A model generated the notes under the pieces. It ran no database searches. It had not been told where the DNA came from and saw nothing but the letters and a program-made list of their open reading frames with translations. Positions 18,541 to 27,400 of a stretch of DNA of 64,000 nt are shown piece by piece (position 1 is the first letter of the stretch; each line of letters begins with the position of its first letter). The stretch comes from Marinomonas sp. MED121 (GTDB lineage Bacteria > Pseudomonadota > Gammaproteobacteria > Pseudomonadales > Marinomonadaceae). The translations under genes and the position numbers were made by a program. Location: assembly GCF_000153025.1 (NCBI RefSeq), contig NZ_CH672430.1, positions 270,318 through 334,317 of the forward strand, read 5' to 3'.

Positions 18541-20157
18541 TTAATGACTTTGAAAATGACGCGTCACGTAGCTTTTCAAACTGCGATAGCGCTTGTATTG
18601 CTTATGCTTGCTTGTAATGTGTTTAATCCTATCCAAAGAATCTAAACAAAGATTTACTAACTCTTGCTTTTGCTCAGTTGTTTCCATCAACTTTAAAGCG
18701 GTTTGCACCAGATTCATATTTAAGCCTGGATGAATAGGCGATGATTTCTGAGCTTTTTTGAAGGCCTCAATCGCATCCTCATAACGCTGGCTTTCATAAA
18801 AACTTAATCCTACTAAATTATCCTGCTTTGCTTTTAATCTGGCACTTAAGCCAACAGGCTCATCTAAAAAAGCATAGGTTTTAGCAATTAATTGATCATC
18901 CACATTATCATTATGCAAAATTTGGTTAAACATCTGGGTAGCTGACTCGTGCTGTCCTCTAGCATATAAGACCTTGCCCATTTCCAATGCAATTTCAGGG
19001 GTCAATAATTCTTTCTGATCCTCGATAATTGATTGCGCTTCTTTAAAAGCTAAATTTGCCTGATTTGTTTTACCTTGCCCTGAGAGAAGCTGACTCTCAA
19101 TGAGTATTTTATTTAAATGAGTCGAGGTATCATCTGGATACTTTTTTGTCATCTGATTGAGTATAGTGAAGGCTTCTTGGGCTTTTTTACGCCCTTCAGG
19201 AGAGGTATCACCAATAACAGATTCAGATAATACTTGGGCCGCTTGTAAGAACTGATCCGCTGACGCATACAAAGAATTTGCGCTTAGCTTCAATGCGTGT
19301 TGGCTCGACTTTAAAGCAACATCTAAATTGCCATTCGCTAAGCTTAAATTAACTAAGGACTGTTGTCTGGACATGACACGAGGTGATAACTCAACGGCAC
19401 TTTCTAAAAAGTCCTGAGCCTGCTCCGAGTCCCCTTCTTCTTCCAAGTATTGCGCTAATAAATCAAAAGCTTTAATGCAATTAGGAAATTGAGCAATGAC
19501 TTGATTTAGATGTGAGATAGCATCACTCAAAGAAGCTTCTTCACGCATAACCCTGGCTTCTAGCACCATAGCCCAATCTAAATCGCGTTTAGATTGAACC
19601 AATTTACAGAGGCTTTTAGTTTTAGAATATTGCTTAACCTCAAAAAATGCTTCCGCCATACGACGCCTGCACCAAGCAGAATAACGGCTGCCATCTTTAA
19701 TTAGCTGATTACATAGGGTTAAAACCACTGGATAATTTTTTTCAGCTTGGGCAATTTTGACTTTACTTAACTCACCGTTTTGTAATACCAATCTCTCAAT
19801 TCTTTTCACCAAAACAGATTGAGTAAAAGGCTTGGTCAGATAGTCATCAGGGCCGGCCTCCATTATCCCCATGACAACATCACGGCTTGTTTCTGCAGAG
19901 ATAATGATAAATAGGGCCGTACTTTTTAAATAGCCAAGATCCCTGACTTCTTCTAATACTTGCTGGCCATTTTTGCCGTGCCCCAAATTATAATCACATA
20001 AAATAAGGTCAAATTTTTTGGATTTGCACTCATCCAAAACGCCTTTACCTGTTGCCGTTAGATGAATATTATCTATGCCCACAGATAGTAAAATTTTTCT
20101 AATTGACTGACGAGAGTTTTCAAAATCGTCAGCAACAAGTACTTTTAATCCACGCAA
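18541..20157 (-). CDS. Response regulator with extended C-terminal TPR array
   Basis: 538 residues: REC domain (1-125) with D10/D11, phospho-acceptor D55 in LCDYNLGHGKNGQQ, S87 in ISAE and K109 in LTKPF, then a long run of TPR-type helices (about 130-530). The REC core is close to that of the 15949-17184 protein (shared DYNLG-GK-GQQ-LEEVR), so the two are paralogues; this one has roughly 130 more residues of TPR. No output domain other than TPR. Its gene precedes the H-box-less HATPase gene in the same order as the opposite-strand pair. Confidence 0.85.
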   Translation of the reverse strand: MRGLKVLVADDFENSRQSIRKILLSVGIDNIHLTATGKGVLDECKSKKFDLILCDYNLGHGKNGQQVLEEVRDLGYLKSTALFIIISAETSRDVVMGIMEAGPDDYLTKPFTQSVLVKRIERLVLQNGELSKVKIAQAEKNYPVVLTLCNQLIKDGSRYSAWCRRRMAEAFFEVKQYSKTKSLCKLVQSKRDLDWAMVLEARVMREEASLSDAISHLNQVIAQFPNCIKAFDLLAQYLEEEGDSEQAQDFLESAVELSPRVMSRQQSLVNLSLANGNLDVALKSSQHALKLSANSLYASADQFLQAAQVLSESVIGDTSPEGRKKAQEAFTILNQMTKKYPDDTSTHLNKILIESQLLSGQGKTNQANLAFKEAQSIIEDQKELLTPEIALEMGKVLYARGQHESATQMFNQILHNDNVDDQLIAKTYAFLDEPVGLSARLKAKQDNLVGLSFYESQRYEDAIEAFKKAQKSSPIHPGLNMNLVQTALKLMETTEQKQELVNLCLDSLDRIKHITSKHKQYKRYRSLKSYVTRHFQSH

Positions 20158-20264
20158 TACTTACAATCCCATTCTGTATTTTTGTCAGACGCTAACTATG
20201 TCTTTATTATTTTTACCTAAGATTAGTTTAAAATAGATTTTCACATTCGACATAGCTTTTTCAT

Positions 20265-20885
20265 TTATTCTCGTAATTGTTGAATTAATTCAAGGCCTGC
20301 TTTTTCGATATGTTGTTTGAGACAACTTAAAGCCGCCTGATAATTTTTCTCCTGTAAAAGCTTTAGTAAGAGATAGTGATCCGATTGACTCGTATCATCA
20401 TAAGCTAAGGGCACACATTGAAACCCAATATACCTGTCCACTTGAGAATGTAACTGCTCCACTACTTTAAATAAAGTGGGTCTAGCAGCGGCATCATACA
20501 AGCTCTTATGGAACGCCCAGTTTAGCTCGCCTCTTTCTAATAAGGTTACATTCTTAGCATCAAGGCGCTCTAAGATATCCATCGCTTGACCTAAAATGGC
20601 GTTATTCAAGTTTGGAATGGCATATTCCAATAGCATTACTTCTAAAGCAGAGCGCATTTTATATAAATCTTCTGCCTCATTTTTCAGTAAATATGGAATC
20701 ATGACACCGCATTTTCCATGGGGAACGAGCCAACCTTGTGCCAAGAGTTGCTGTAAACTATCTCGGATTGGTATACGACTAACTTGATAACGCTTAGCAA
20801 GCTCAGCTTGCTTTAAGGGCTCTCCTACAGGCAGATTTTGCGCCTTGATATCTGCCTTTATTCGAGCTAATACCTCTTTACTCAA
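20265..20885 (-). CDS. GntR-family transcriptional regulator, FCD (FadR) subfamily
   Basis: 206 residues. The N-terminal winged helix-turn-helix (about 5-65) includes GEPLKQAELAKRYQVSRIPIRDSLQQLLAQGWL, typical of GntR proteins. The C-terminal FCD helical domain (about 72-200) has metal/ligand-site residues in LNWAFHKSLYDAA and in the terminal HIEKAG helix. It lies 65 bp downstream of the BenE-type transporter gene on the same strand and probably controls it: a GntR-type palindrome sits upstream of that transporter. The inducer cannot be read from the sequence, though an aromatic acid is a reasonable guess. Confidence 0.9.
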   Translation of the reverse strand: MSKEVLARIKADIKAQNLPVGEPLKQAELAKRYQVSRIPIRDSLQQLLAQGWLVPHGKCGVMIPYLLKNEAEDLYKMRSALEVMLLEYAIPNLNNAILGQAMDILERLDAKNVTLLERGELNWAFHKSLYDAAARPTLFKVVEQLHSQVDRYIGFQCVPLAYDDTSQSDHYLLLKLLQEKNYQAALSCLKQHIEKAGLELIQQLRE

Positions 20886-20950
20886 ACAATCACCTCTTTA
20901 ATCTCACTTTTGAATATCAATCAAGATCTAAACTTACACACTTATATTCG

Positions 20951-22123
20951 TTATTTTTTCGGGATAAAACACAAACATACTAGGCCAAAAGCAATTCCCC
21001 AAAAAGCGGAAGAAATATCAAAAAAACTAATATCTGAAATTGTCACTAAAAAGGTAATCAGCGCGGCTTCGCGATGAGGTTCACTATCAAGTGCTGTTTT
21101 AAGGTTTATTGCAATGGTTGAAATCAGCGCCAAACCAGCTAAAGCGATAATAATGCTTTGTGGAAAAAGCGAGAATACCGCAATAATACTGCCCCCAAAA
21201 AGACCCGCTAAACAATAAAACACACCTGCAGATAAGCCAGCTATATAACGCTTTTCTAACACTTTATGGCTCTCCACCCCCATACAAATTGATGCCGTAA
21301 TCGCCGCTAAATTAAAAGCAAACCCACCAAAAGGCGCTAATAAAATAGTTGTCAGACCTGTCCATGAAATTATTGACGATGTTGGCACATCAATTTTATG
21401 CGCCTTTAACGCTACCACACCCGGTAAATTCTGAGCCGTCATCGTGACTATGAACAAAGGTAAAGCAACCCCTATTATGAGCTTCAAATCGAAGGAAGGA
21501 GATTGCCAAATGAGCGCAGGGCTAAAGGCAATCATAGAGGTCTGGCTAATAAAAACCTCATTGGTCGCAAACACCAAAATCAAAGCGATGACCAATACCA
21601 CTAAAATGGCATACCTTGGAAAATAACGTTTAGCGACCAAGTAACATAAAAACATAATAAAGATACGATAAACATCGTTAACCATGACATCAAACACGGC
21701 AATCCCAAACTGAAACAAAATACCAGCCAGCATGGCACACGCAATTTGATATGGAATCAGTGACATTAATCGATTGAATATTCCTGTGATGCCCACTAAT
21801 AGAATCAGTCCACCAGCAACAACAAAGACACCTATCGCTTGGCTATAAGTCACACCATCAAGCCCAGTAACAAGTAAAGCAGCCCCAGGTGTTGACCAAG
21901 CCGTTATGACAGGCTTCTTGTAGTACCAAGATAAAAAGAAGCAGGTTAATCCCATTCCAATACCAAGAGCCGTTATCCATGAAATCACAAAACGCTCATC
22001 GGCACCTGCTGCCAGTGCAGCTTGCATAACGATTGCTACCGAGCTTGCAAACCCCACTAACACAGCAACAAAACCAGCGACCACAGCGCTGACACTGATA
22101 TCCTCTTTAATAGACATACTCAT
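20951..22123 (-). CDS. BenE-family benzoate/H+ symporter-like transporter
   Basis: 390-residue polytopic inner-membrane protein with about 11-12 hydrophobic helices. Family features include VAGFVAVLVGFASSVAIV near the start, WSTPGAALL in the first repeat, and APFGGFAFNLAAITASICMG in the second, the NCS2-like half-repeat motifs of BenE. Alternative starts are the GTG at 22126 and ATG at 22117; 22123 is a compromise with weak SD (TTGAG). No benzoate catabolic genes are in the window, so the substrate is not fixed. The GntR regulator follows. Confidence 0.88.
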   Translation of the reverse strand: MSMSIKEDISVSAVVAGFVAVLVGFASSVAIVMQAALAAGADERFVISWITALGIGMGLTCFFLSWYYKKPVITAWSTPGAALLVTGLDGVTYSQAIGVFVVAGGLILLVGITGIFNRLMSLIPYQIACAMLAGILFQFGIAVFDVMVNDVYRIFIMFLCYLVAKRYFPRYAILVVLVIALILVFATNEVFISQTSMIAFSPALIWQSPSFDLKLIIGVALPLFIVTMTAQNLPGVVALKAHKIDVPTSSIISWTGLTTILLAPFGGFAFNLAAITASICMGVESHKVLEKRYIAGLSAGVFYCLAGLFGGSIIAVFSLFPQSIIIALAGLALISTIAINLKTALDSEPHREAALITFLVTISDISFFDISSAFWGIAFGLVCLCFIPKK

Positions 22124-22166
22124 CACTCAAGCAGAATTGAGCGATTATATTTTCATAAAGCATATA

Positions 22167-22180
22167 AAATGTATACATTT
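22167..22180. promoter_or_regulatory. Probable GntR (FCD-type) operator
   Basis: Perfect 14-bp palindrome AAATGTATACATTT, 43 bp upstream of the benE-like start. FCD-subfamily GntR regulators typically bind a TGTATACA-like palindrome, and such a regulator is encoded just downstream of the transporter. The site lies where it could block the benE promoter. Binding is inferred, not shown. Confidence 0.6.
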
Positions 22181-22361
22181 ATATTTATGAATACTTTTTA
22201 GTGATTTCGATCCTGTATTTCATTTTAGCTAAGCTTTAAATTCACACTCAATTTACATTAAGCATTAACACCTTCCCCCCTTTTTATTTTAATATCCTTG
22301 TCTTAACAAGCACTTTACCAATTCAGTCATCAGGTTTTAAAACGTAAAATAAGGAGGCTCC

Positions 22362-23177
22362 ATGGAAGTAAAAGATTTGTTATTACAAACAGACAAACTC
22401 CCCAATGTCCCAGATGTTGTTCGAGAGCTGATCATTGCACTTAAAGATCCTGAGGCAGATTACAATGCCATTGCTGAAAAAGTTGCCCAAGACCAAACGC
22501 TTTCGTTAAAAATTCTACGCTTAGTCAATTCCGCTCACTTTGGTTTATCGAGAAAAATATCCTCGATTGATGAAGCCGTCGTATTATTAGGCATGCAAAA
22601 GCTTAACACACTTGTCATTGCCTCTGGCCTATCGAACTCTGCTGCTAATGTTAAAGGATTAGACCTTAAAGCATTTTGGAGCGACAGCTTTATGGTTGCA
22701 ACGATCGCGACTTGGCTCGCCCATAGAACCGAGGAAGTTGATGCCGATATCGCCTTTACAAGTGGCATTATTTACAATATTGGACGTTTATTACTCCACC
22801 TAGCAGCCCCTCAGGATGCCGCTGCGATACAAGCACTCGTTAAAGAAAAGAAGGCATCACGTATTGCTGCTGAAATGGAAAGACTCGGCTTTACAACTCA
22901 GGATGCAGGTAAAGCACTTTTAGATATGTGGAATTTCCCCGCTGAATTGGGTGCAGCCATTCAACAATATAAAAGACCACTTGGCTATGAAGAGCCCACC
23001 CCACTCAGCGCCGTGATTAATTTAGCTAACTATTTAAATGGCGCTAGATCAAGCGACAGACATATTGACGACATTAAAGCCTTCATACCTAAAAAGGTAA
23101 TGCAACTAGCGGGTCTGCCACTTTCTATTTTAGATGAGCTTGAAGCGTCTCTGAATTTAGAGACTGGCTTGGAGTAA
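22362..23177 (+). CDS. HDOD-domain signalling protein
   Basis: 271 residues consisting mostly of one HDOD domain (about 10-205): KLPNVPDVVRELI, IAEKVAQDQTLSLKILRLVNSAHFGLSRKISSIDEAVVLLG, and the SGIIYNIGRLLL segment in place of the catalytic HD. HDOD proteins usually lack phosphohydrolase activity and act in regulation, often of motility or c-di-GMP responses. A strong SD (AAGGAGG) precedes the ATG. It stands alone, divergent from benE. Confidence 0.9.
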   Translation: MEVKDLLLQTDKLPNVPDVVRELIIALKDPEADYNAIAEKVAQDQTLSLKILRLVNSAHFGLSRKISSIDEAVVLLGMQKLNTLVIASGLSNSAANVKGLDLKAFWSDSFMVATIATWLAHRTEEVDADIAFTSGIIYNIGRLLLHLAAPQDAAAIQALVKEKKASRIAAEMERLGFTTQDAGKALLDMWNFPAELGAAIQQYKRPLGYEEPTPLSAVINLANYLNGARSSDRHIDDIKAFIPKKVMQLAGLPLSILDELEASLNLETGLE

Positions 23178-23273
23178 TCTCTTAAAAACAAGACCTTAAC
23201 CGATATTGTCATTGAAAGCTTATATCAGATGAAGGTATGATGCGCCGACATTTATTATTATAGGACACTGTCG

Positions 23274-24164
23274 GTGGCACACTCACATAACCCCATACAA
23301 GGGGCAACATGGATGGTTGTTGCAGGATTTGCTTTTGCCATCGTTAATAGCTTTGCTCAATATCTAAGCATTCACTTCCAACTCGCCTCAACAACCGTTG
23401 CTTTTATTCAGTATGGTATTGCCTTTATTATTATTTTACCTTGGCTAAAGAGCCTTGGACTCAAACAAGCACTGAAGACTCGTCACCTTGGTTGGCATGT
23501 TACGCGGGTTTTCTTTGCTGTCATCGGTATTCAATTATGGCTTTGGGCCCTTGCCCACCCTATTCCGATTTGGCAAGGAATAGCACTTTTAATGACATCT
23601 CCTCTTTTTGCAACTATTGGATCAGGCCTTTTTTTAAAAGAGAAAGTTGGCTTTGCAAGATTCTTTGCCACACTGGCAGGCTTTTTTGGTGCCATGCTCA
23701 TTTTAGAACCCTGGAGTGACGACTTTACCCTCGCAACCCTTCTTCCTGTTGGAGCCGCCTTCTTCTGGGCTATCTATGCGTTAATGGTCAAAAAACTTTC
23801 CAATAACGACTCTCCAACCACCATGGTTGTTTATTTACTGGTTTTAATAAGCCCATTTAACTTACTTTTGGCCATTCCTGAATGGAGTTTACCCACAGGC
23901 ATAACGACTTGGACACTCTTACTTGGCGCAGGTATTTTTACCGCTTTAGCACAATGGGCTATTGTTAAGGCCTATGCCATTGCTGACGCCTCATTTATTC
24001 AGCCATTTGATCACGTAAAGCTACCACTTAATGTTCTTGCTGGCTGGGTAGTATTTGGCTGGGTTCCACCTGGTAGACTTTGGCTAGGGGCATTTATCAT
24101 CATCACAGCGATTGCTTTTATCACCCATTACGAAAGTAAAATACAGCCTAAATTAAAGAACTAG
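23274..24164 (+). CDS. EamA/DMT-superfamily transporter
   Basis: 296-residue inner-membrane protein with ten hydrophobic helices in two EamA repeats (about 10-140 and 150-285). The second repeat carries the characteristic LGAGIFTALAQWAIVKAYAIADASFIQPFDHVKLPLNVLAGW segment, typical of S-adenosylmethionine/drug-metabolite permeases. The start is a GTG at 23274. Substrate cannot be deduced. A hairpin follows the gene. Confidence 0.88.
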   Translation: MAHSHNPIQGATWMVVAGFAFAIVNSFAQYLSIHFQLASTTVAFIQYGIAFIIILPWLKSLGLKQALKTRHLGWHVTRVFFAVIGIQLWLWALAHPIPIWQGIALLMTSPLFATIGSGLFLKEKVGFARFFATLAGFFGAMLILEPWSDDFTLATLLPVGAAFFWAIYALMVKKLSNNDSPTTMVVYLLVLISPFNLLLAIPEWSLPTGITTWTLLLGAGIFTALAQWAIVKAYAIADASFIQPFDHVKLPLNVLAGWVVFGWVPPGRLWLGAFIIITAIAFITHYESKIQPKLKN

Positions 24165-24189
24165 CCCCCCATAGTGCCTATTGAGAGAG

Positions 24190-24214
24190 AGTGATTCAGA
24201 TAAACTGAATCACT
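24190..24214 (+). terminator. Hairpin after the EamA transporter gene
   Basis: AGTGATTCAG (24190-24199) pairs perfectly with CTGAATCACT (24205-24214) across a 5-base loop, followed by TT only. It sits 25 bases past the stop codon. The short T-run makes it a weak intrinsic terminator. Confidence 0.5.
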
Positions 24215-24338
24215 TTGTCGAAAGATTGTCGCAAGATGTAACAATCCGCTCTATTTACCAAATTTATTACATCTAACTATCTACAGCCTCCAAGCTAAAC
24301 CTTATAATCGTTTTTAAATCATTTTTTAGGTTGGCAAT

Positions 24339-25058
24339 ATGAGCGATATTATTCGAGTACTTGTGGTTGATGATCATTTGGAAATAAGAACCCTACTCGC
24401 AGAATATTTACATAAACACGGTATGAGAGTCGAAACGGCAGATGGTGGTGAAAGTATGCGTCAGCAGCTTAGCCGCGCCAGTTTTGACGTCATAGTATTG
24501 GATCTCATGATGCCAGGCGAAGACGGCTTAACCTTATGCCGCAATATAAGAGAAAAATCAGCCATTCCCGTTATCATGCTGACAGCCATGGGAGAAGAAG
24601 CAGATAGAATCATTGGCATTGAAATGGGAGCCGATGACTACATCACCAAACCTTTTAGCGCAAGAGAGCTTCTTGCGAGAATTAAAGCCCTAGTAAAACG
24701 TTCAAAAAGCATGCCGTATCAAGGTGAAGCTAACCAAGAGAGCAAACAGTTTAGCTTCCTAAACTGGCAATTAAACCCGATCAAACGTGAACTTGTCAGC
24801 GATCAAAATACGATTCCTTTAAGTAGTGCAGAGTTTAGGCTCTTGACTGTTTTCCTTGAAAACCCAAAGCATGTCTTGAGCCGTGATCAGCTAACAGAGA
24901 TGACCAAAGGACACACTGCAGGGGTTTTTGATCGCAGTATAGATAATCAAATCAGCCGATTGCGTAAAAAAATAGAGATAGACCCTAAGACACCAGAAAT
25001 TCTAAAAACAGTATGGGGTGGTGGTTATATTTTCACTGAAGACGTGGTGAAAATATGA
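24339..25058 (+). CDS. OmpR-type response regulator
   Basis: 239 residues: REC domain with D11/D12 in LVVDDHLE, phospho-acceptor in VLDLMMPGEDGL, T in MLTAMGEE and K in YITKPFSARELLARI, then a winged-helix OmpR/PhoB domain (about 140-235) ending in the wing motif VWGGGYIF. The receiver closely resembles OmpR itself (MPGEDGLTLCR, TAMGEEADRIIGIEMGADDY). It overlaps the downstream kinase gene by four bases and is its likely partner. Targets are unknown. Confidence 0.93.
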   Translation: MSDIIRVLVVDDHLEIRTLLAEYLHKHGMRVETADGGESMRQQLSRASFDVIVLDLMMPGEDGLTLCRNIREKSAIPVIMLTAMGEEADRIIGIEMGADDYITKPFSARELLARIKALVKRSKSMPYQGEANQESKQFSFLNWQLNPIKRELVSDQNTIPLSSAEFRLLTVFLENPKHVLSRDQLTEMTKGHTAGVFDRSIDNQISRLRKKIEIDPKTPEILKTVWGGGYIFTEDVVKI

Positions 25059-26479
25059 AAATACACAAGCCGTTGTTTACCAAGCTTAATGGGTTAGTGC
25101 CAAAAAGCCTTGCTGGCCAGTTTATCTGGCTACTCCTGATCGCACTTGTTTTTAGCCAGCTAATCACAGCATTTATTCTCATTAACGAAAGAAAAGAAGC
25201 CTTAACCGTTCTTAATAGAAAAGGCAATTTGAATCGCATCATCAGCACGGTTCGAATTCTTGAAGAGAGCCCTCAAGAACTTCATAAAAAAATTCTATAC
25301 GCAGTCAGTTCTGAAAACATTCGCTATTGGTTCAAAACACCAAGAAAAAATGAAATCGCCAGCAACCAAAGTGTTGATCAGCAGCTATTAGACCAATTAA
25401 AGACATATGGCATTCAACAACTCATTATCTTAGAAGGCACAGAAAATGCGTTTCGCAAGAATAGATATCTTAATAAAAATAATAGTGATGAATACGCAAG
25501 ACGTTATGCTAAGCACAAGCAATTTGAATGGAATCAAATTGCCATTCAACTTAAGGATGATCGCTGGCTAAATGTGGCAAGTCGATTCCATATTAGTCCT
25601 CCGCTTTGGCCTTATGGCAATACTATCTCAATTTCTATTACAGGCTTTTTGTTAATATTGATTGCAATTTTTATGATAAGGCGAATAACCAAGCCCCTTG
25701 AGCAGCTAACCCAAGCAGCCAAAAAACTGGGGTGCGGCGAACAAATCACCGCTCTAAATGAAACAGGCCCCCAAGATATAAAAACAGCCGCCATTGCCTT
25801 TAATCAAATGAACGATAGACTGCAAAGGTTCATAACAGACAGAACAAATATGCTGGCAGCGGTTTCCCATGACCTTAGAACCCCTATTACGACCTTGAGA
25901 TTAAGAACAGAGTTAATGGATGAGGGCCCAACTCAAGATGCTTTCTTAAATACCCTTGATGAAATGCAAGCAATCACAGATTCTACCCTGTCCTTTATAA
26001 GAGAAGATAACTCCACTGAGACCAGTCAAAAAGTGGATCTAACCCTGCTTATTACCAACATTTGTGAAGAGCTAGATATTCAAGGTAAACAAGCAGAATT
26101 TAATGACACCGGAAGTCACACTTATTTGTGTCGTCCTATTGCGATTAAGCGTGCACTTAGAAACTTAATAGAGAATGCTATCACCTATGGCAATAAAGCT
26201 GAGATCAGCATTTCTTGCACTGAGGCTCATTATAAAATCATCATAAAAGATGAAGGCCCTGGTATAGAGGAAAGCCAATTAGAAGAGGTCTTTAAGCCAT
26301 TTATTCGACTAGATAAGAGCCGTAATCAAGCCCATGGTGGTATTGGCCTAGGTCTGGCAATCACCCGCTCAATTATCCGTAATCATGGGGGAGAGTTAAC
26401 TCTCTCAAATGATACTATATGCGGACTAATCGCTGAGGTTGAACTGCCTGCACATGAGAATGAGCCACATCAAGACTAG
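25055..26479 (+). CDS. EnvZ-like sensor histidine kinase
   Basis: 474-residue membrane kinase. Two membrane helices (about 20-42 and 190-210) flank a periplasmic domain of about 150 residues; then HAMP, HisKA with the H-box AVSHDLRTPITTLRLR, and HATPase_c with N-box LIENAITYG, G1 KDEGPGIEE and G2 GGIGLGLAITRSI. It is coupled to the OmpR-type regulator by a four-base overlap. The overall layout and DLRTPITTLRLR-EL segment are EnvZ-like, but the periplasmic part differs in sequence, so the signal is unknown. Confidence 0.93.
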   Translation: MKIHKPLFTKLNGLVPKSLAGQFIWLLLIALVFSQLITAFILINERKEALTVLNRKGNLNRIISTVRILEESPQELHKKILYAVSSENIRYWFKTPRKNEIASNQSVDQQLLDQLKTYGIQQLIILEGTENAFRKNRYLNKNNSDEYARRYAKHKQFEWNQIAIQLKDDRWLNVASRFHISPPLWPYGNTISISITGFLLILIAIFMIRRITKPLEQLTQAAKKLGCGEQITALNETGPQDIKTAAIAFNQMNDRLQRFITDRTNMLAAVSHDLRTPITTLRLRTELMDEGPTQDAFLNTLDEMQAITDSTLSFIREDNSTETSQKVDLTLLITNICEELDIQGKQAEFNDTGSHTYLCRPIAIKRALRNLIENAITYGNKAEISISCTEAHYKIIIKDEGPGIEESQLEEVFKPFIRLDKSRNQAHGGIGLGLAITRSIIRNHGGELTLSNDTICGLIAEVELPAHENEPHQD

Positions 26480-26579
26480 CTAACTTATGGTGGCCACCAT
26501 GCCTTTTACCAAATCGAGCACAGCCTGAGGTGAGCACTAGCGAGCCAACTAAAGCACAAACAACAAAGGTTTTAAACAT
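26415..26579 (-). CDS. Possible small His-rich lipoprotein (54 aa)
   Basis: A short ORF starting at the ATG at 26579 with a good SD (AAGGA, six bases upstream). The product begins MFKTFVVCALVGSLVLTSGC, a lipoprotein-type signal ending in a lipobox cysteine at residue 20, followed by a short basic/His-rich tail (RFGKRHGGHHK). Its 3' part runs antisense through the last 65 bp of the kinase gene. Against it: a terminator hairpin lies only 34 bp upstream, leaving little room for a promoter, and position -3 of the lipobox is Thr. It resembles small entericidin-like or hypothetical lipoproteins only in general form. Confidence 0.4.
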   Translation of the reverse strand: MFKTFVVCALVGSLVLTSGCARFGKRHGGHHKLASLDVAHSHVQAVQPQRLVRI

Positions 26580-26612
26580 TCTAATTCCTTAAATCAAAAA
26601 CCAGAACATAAA

Positions 26613-26642
26613 AAAAGTCACTGGTTCTCACCAGTGACTTTT
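26613..26642 (-). terminator. Intrinsic terminator after the beta-barrel protein gene
   Basis: AAAAGTCACTGG (26613-26624) and CCAGTGACTTTT (26631-26642) form a perfect 12-bp stem with a 6-base loop; on the minus strand it ends in a T-run (complement of AAAAAA at 26611-26616). It lies 38 bases past the stop of the gene at 26681. Confidence 0.85.
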
Positions 26643-26680
26643 CAATAACCTTTCACTTCTAACGCTTTATAAACGTTAAA

Positions 26681-27247
26681 TTAGAAGTTATAACGGAAAT
26701 TAGCATAGGCAGTATTGATGTCATTATCATTAAAGTCATAATACTCATAGCCTGCCCCAAATGAAATTTGAGGGGCTGGATAGAACCTTACAGTCGCTTG
26801 ATAGCCTATTCCTGAATCATCAAACACATCATGATATTTAAGCTTCGCATCCAGTTCAATGTGCGTTGTCAGGGCAGACCTAATACCACCATCTATTTGA
26901 AAACCTGACTCATCAACAGAACCAATCTCTGAATTGGCAATCCTTACCGTACCATACATATCAGTATTGCTTAATGAGGTTGCTGTGTATGCACCAATAC
27001 CGAACTGAAGCGTTTCGGCATCGACATTGTCGTATTCGTAAGTGGTCGATTCAACACTAAAATATAAAGCTTCTTGGAAAACAAACCCGCCTGAAAAAGA
27101 TGAATAATCACCTGTAGAAGAGTTAATATCACTACTATCTGCCTTACCTAAAGCGAGATCAACATAGTTATAGCTAAAGTCTGAAGCATAAAGGTTTGTT
27201 GTTAAACCTAATGCCAAAGCAAGGCCTGCTATTTTAAACTTTTTCAT
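26681..27247 (-). CDS. Putative outer-membrane beta-barrel protein
   Basis: 188-residue exported protein. It has a Sec signal peptide (basic MKK, hydrophobic LALALGL, cleavage after LYA) and a mature part rich in alternating aromatic/polar residues, ending in a C-terminal Phe (FRYNF), which is the usual outer-membrane barrel signature. The size suits an eight-stranded barrel. No specific function is recognised. The ATG at 27247 is preferred over GTG 27250 because GGAG lies six bases upstream. Confidence 0.72.
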   Translation of the reverse strand: MKKFKIAGLALALGLTTNLYASDFSYNYVDLALGKADSSDINSSTGDYSSFSGGFVFQEALYFSVESTTYEYDNVDAETLQFGIGAYTATSLSNTDMYGTVRIANSEIGSVDESGFQIDGGIRSALTTHIELDAKLKYHDVFDDSGIGYQATVRFYPAPQISFGAGYEYYDFNDNDINTAYANFRYNF

Positions 27248-27400
27248 CACTTTCTCCGTCCGTTATGCATTAGTTTTACACAAAAACAATGTCAATAAAT
27301 TGTAAGATTATTTTTCTATACACACTATAACGACACTAAGTTTGTAAAGTTTAGCTTTTTGACTATTTTTTTTATTTTATTTACAAACCTAGAGACATTT

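Noticed and set aside
22124..22361. Search for a second GntR operator before the gntR gene itself
   Set aside because: No similar palindrome lies between benE and gntR (20886-20950); only the single site upstream of benE was found.
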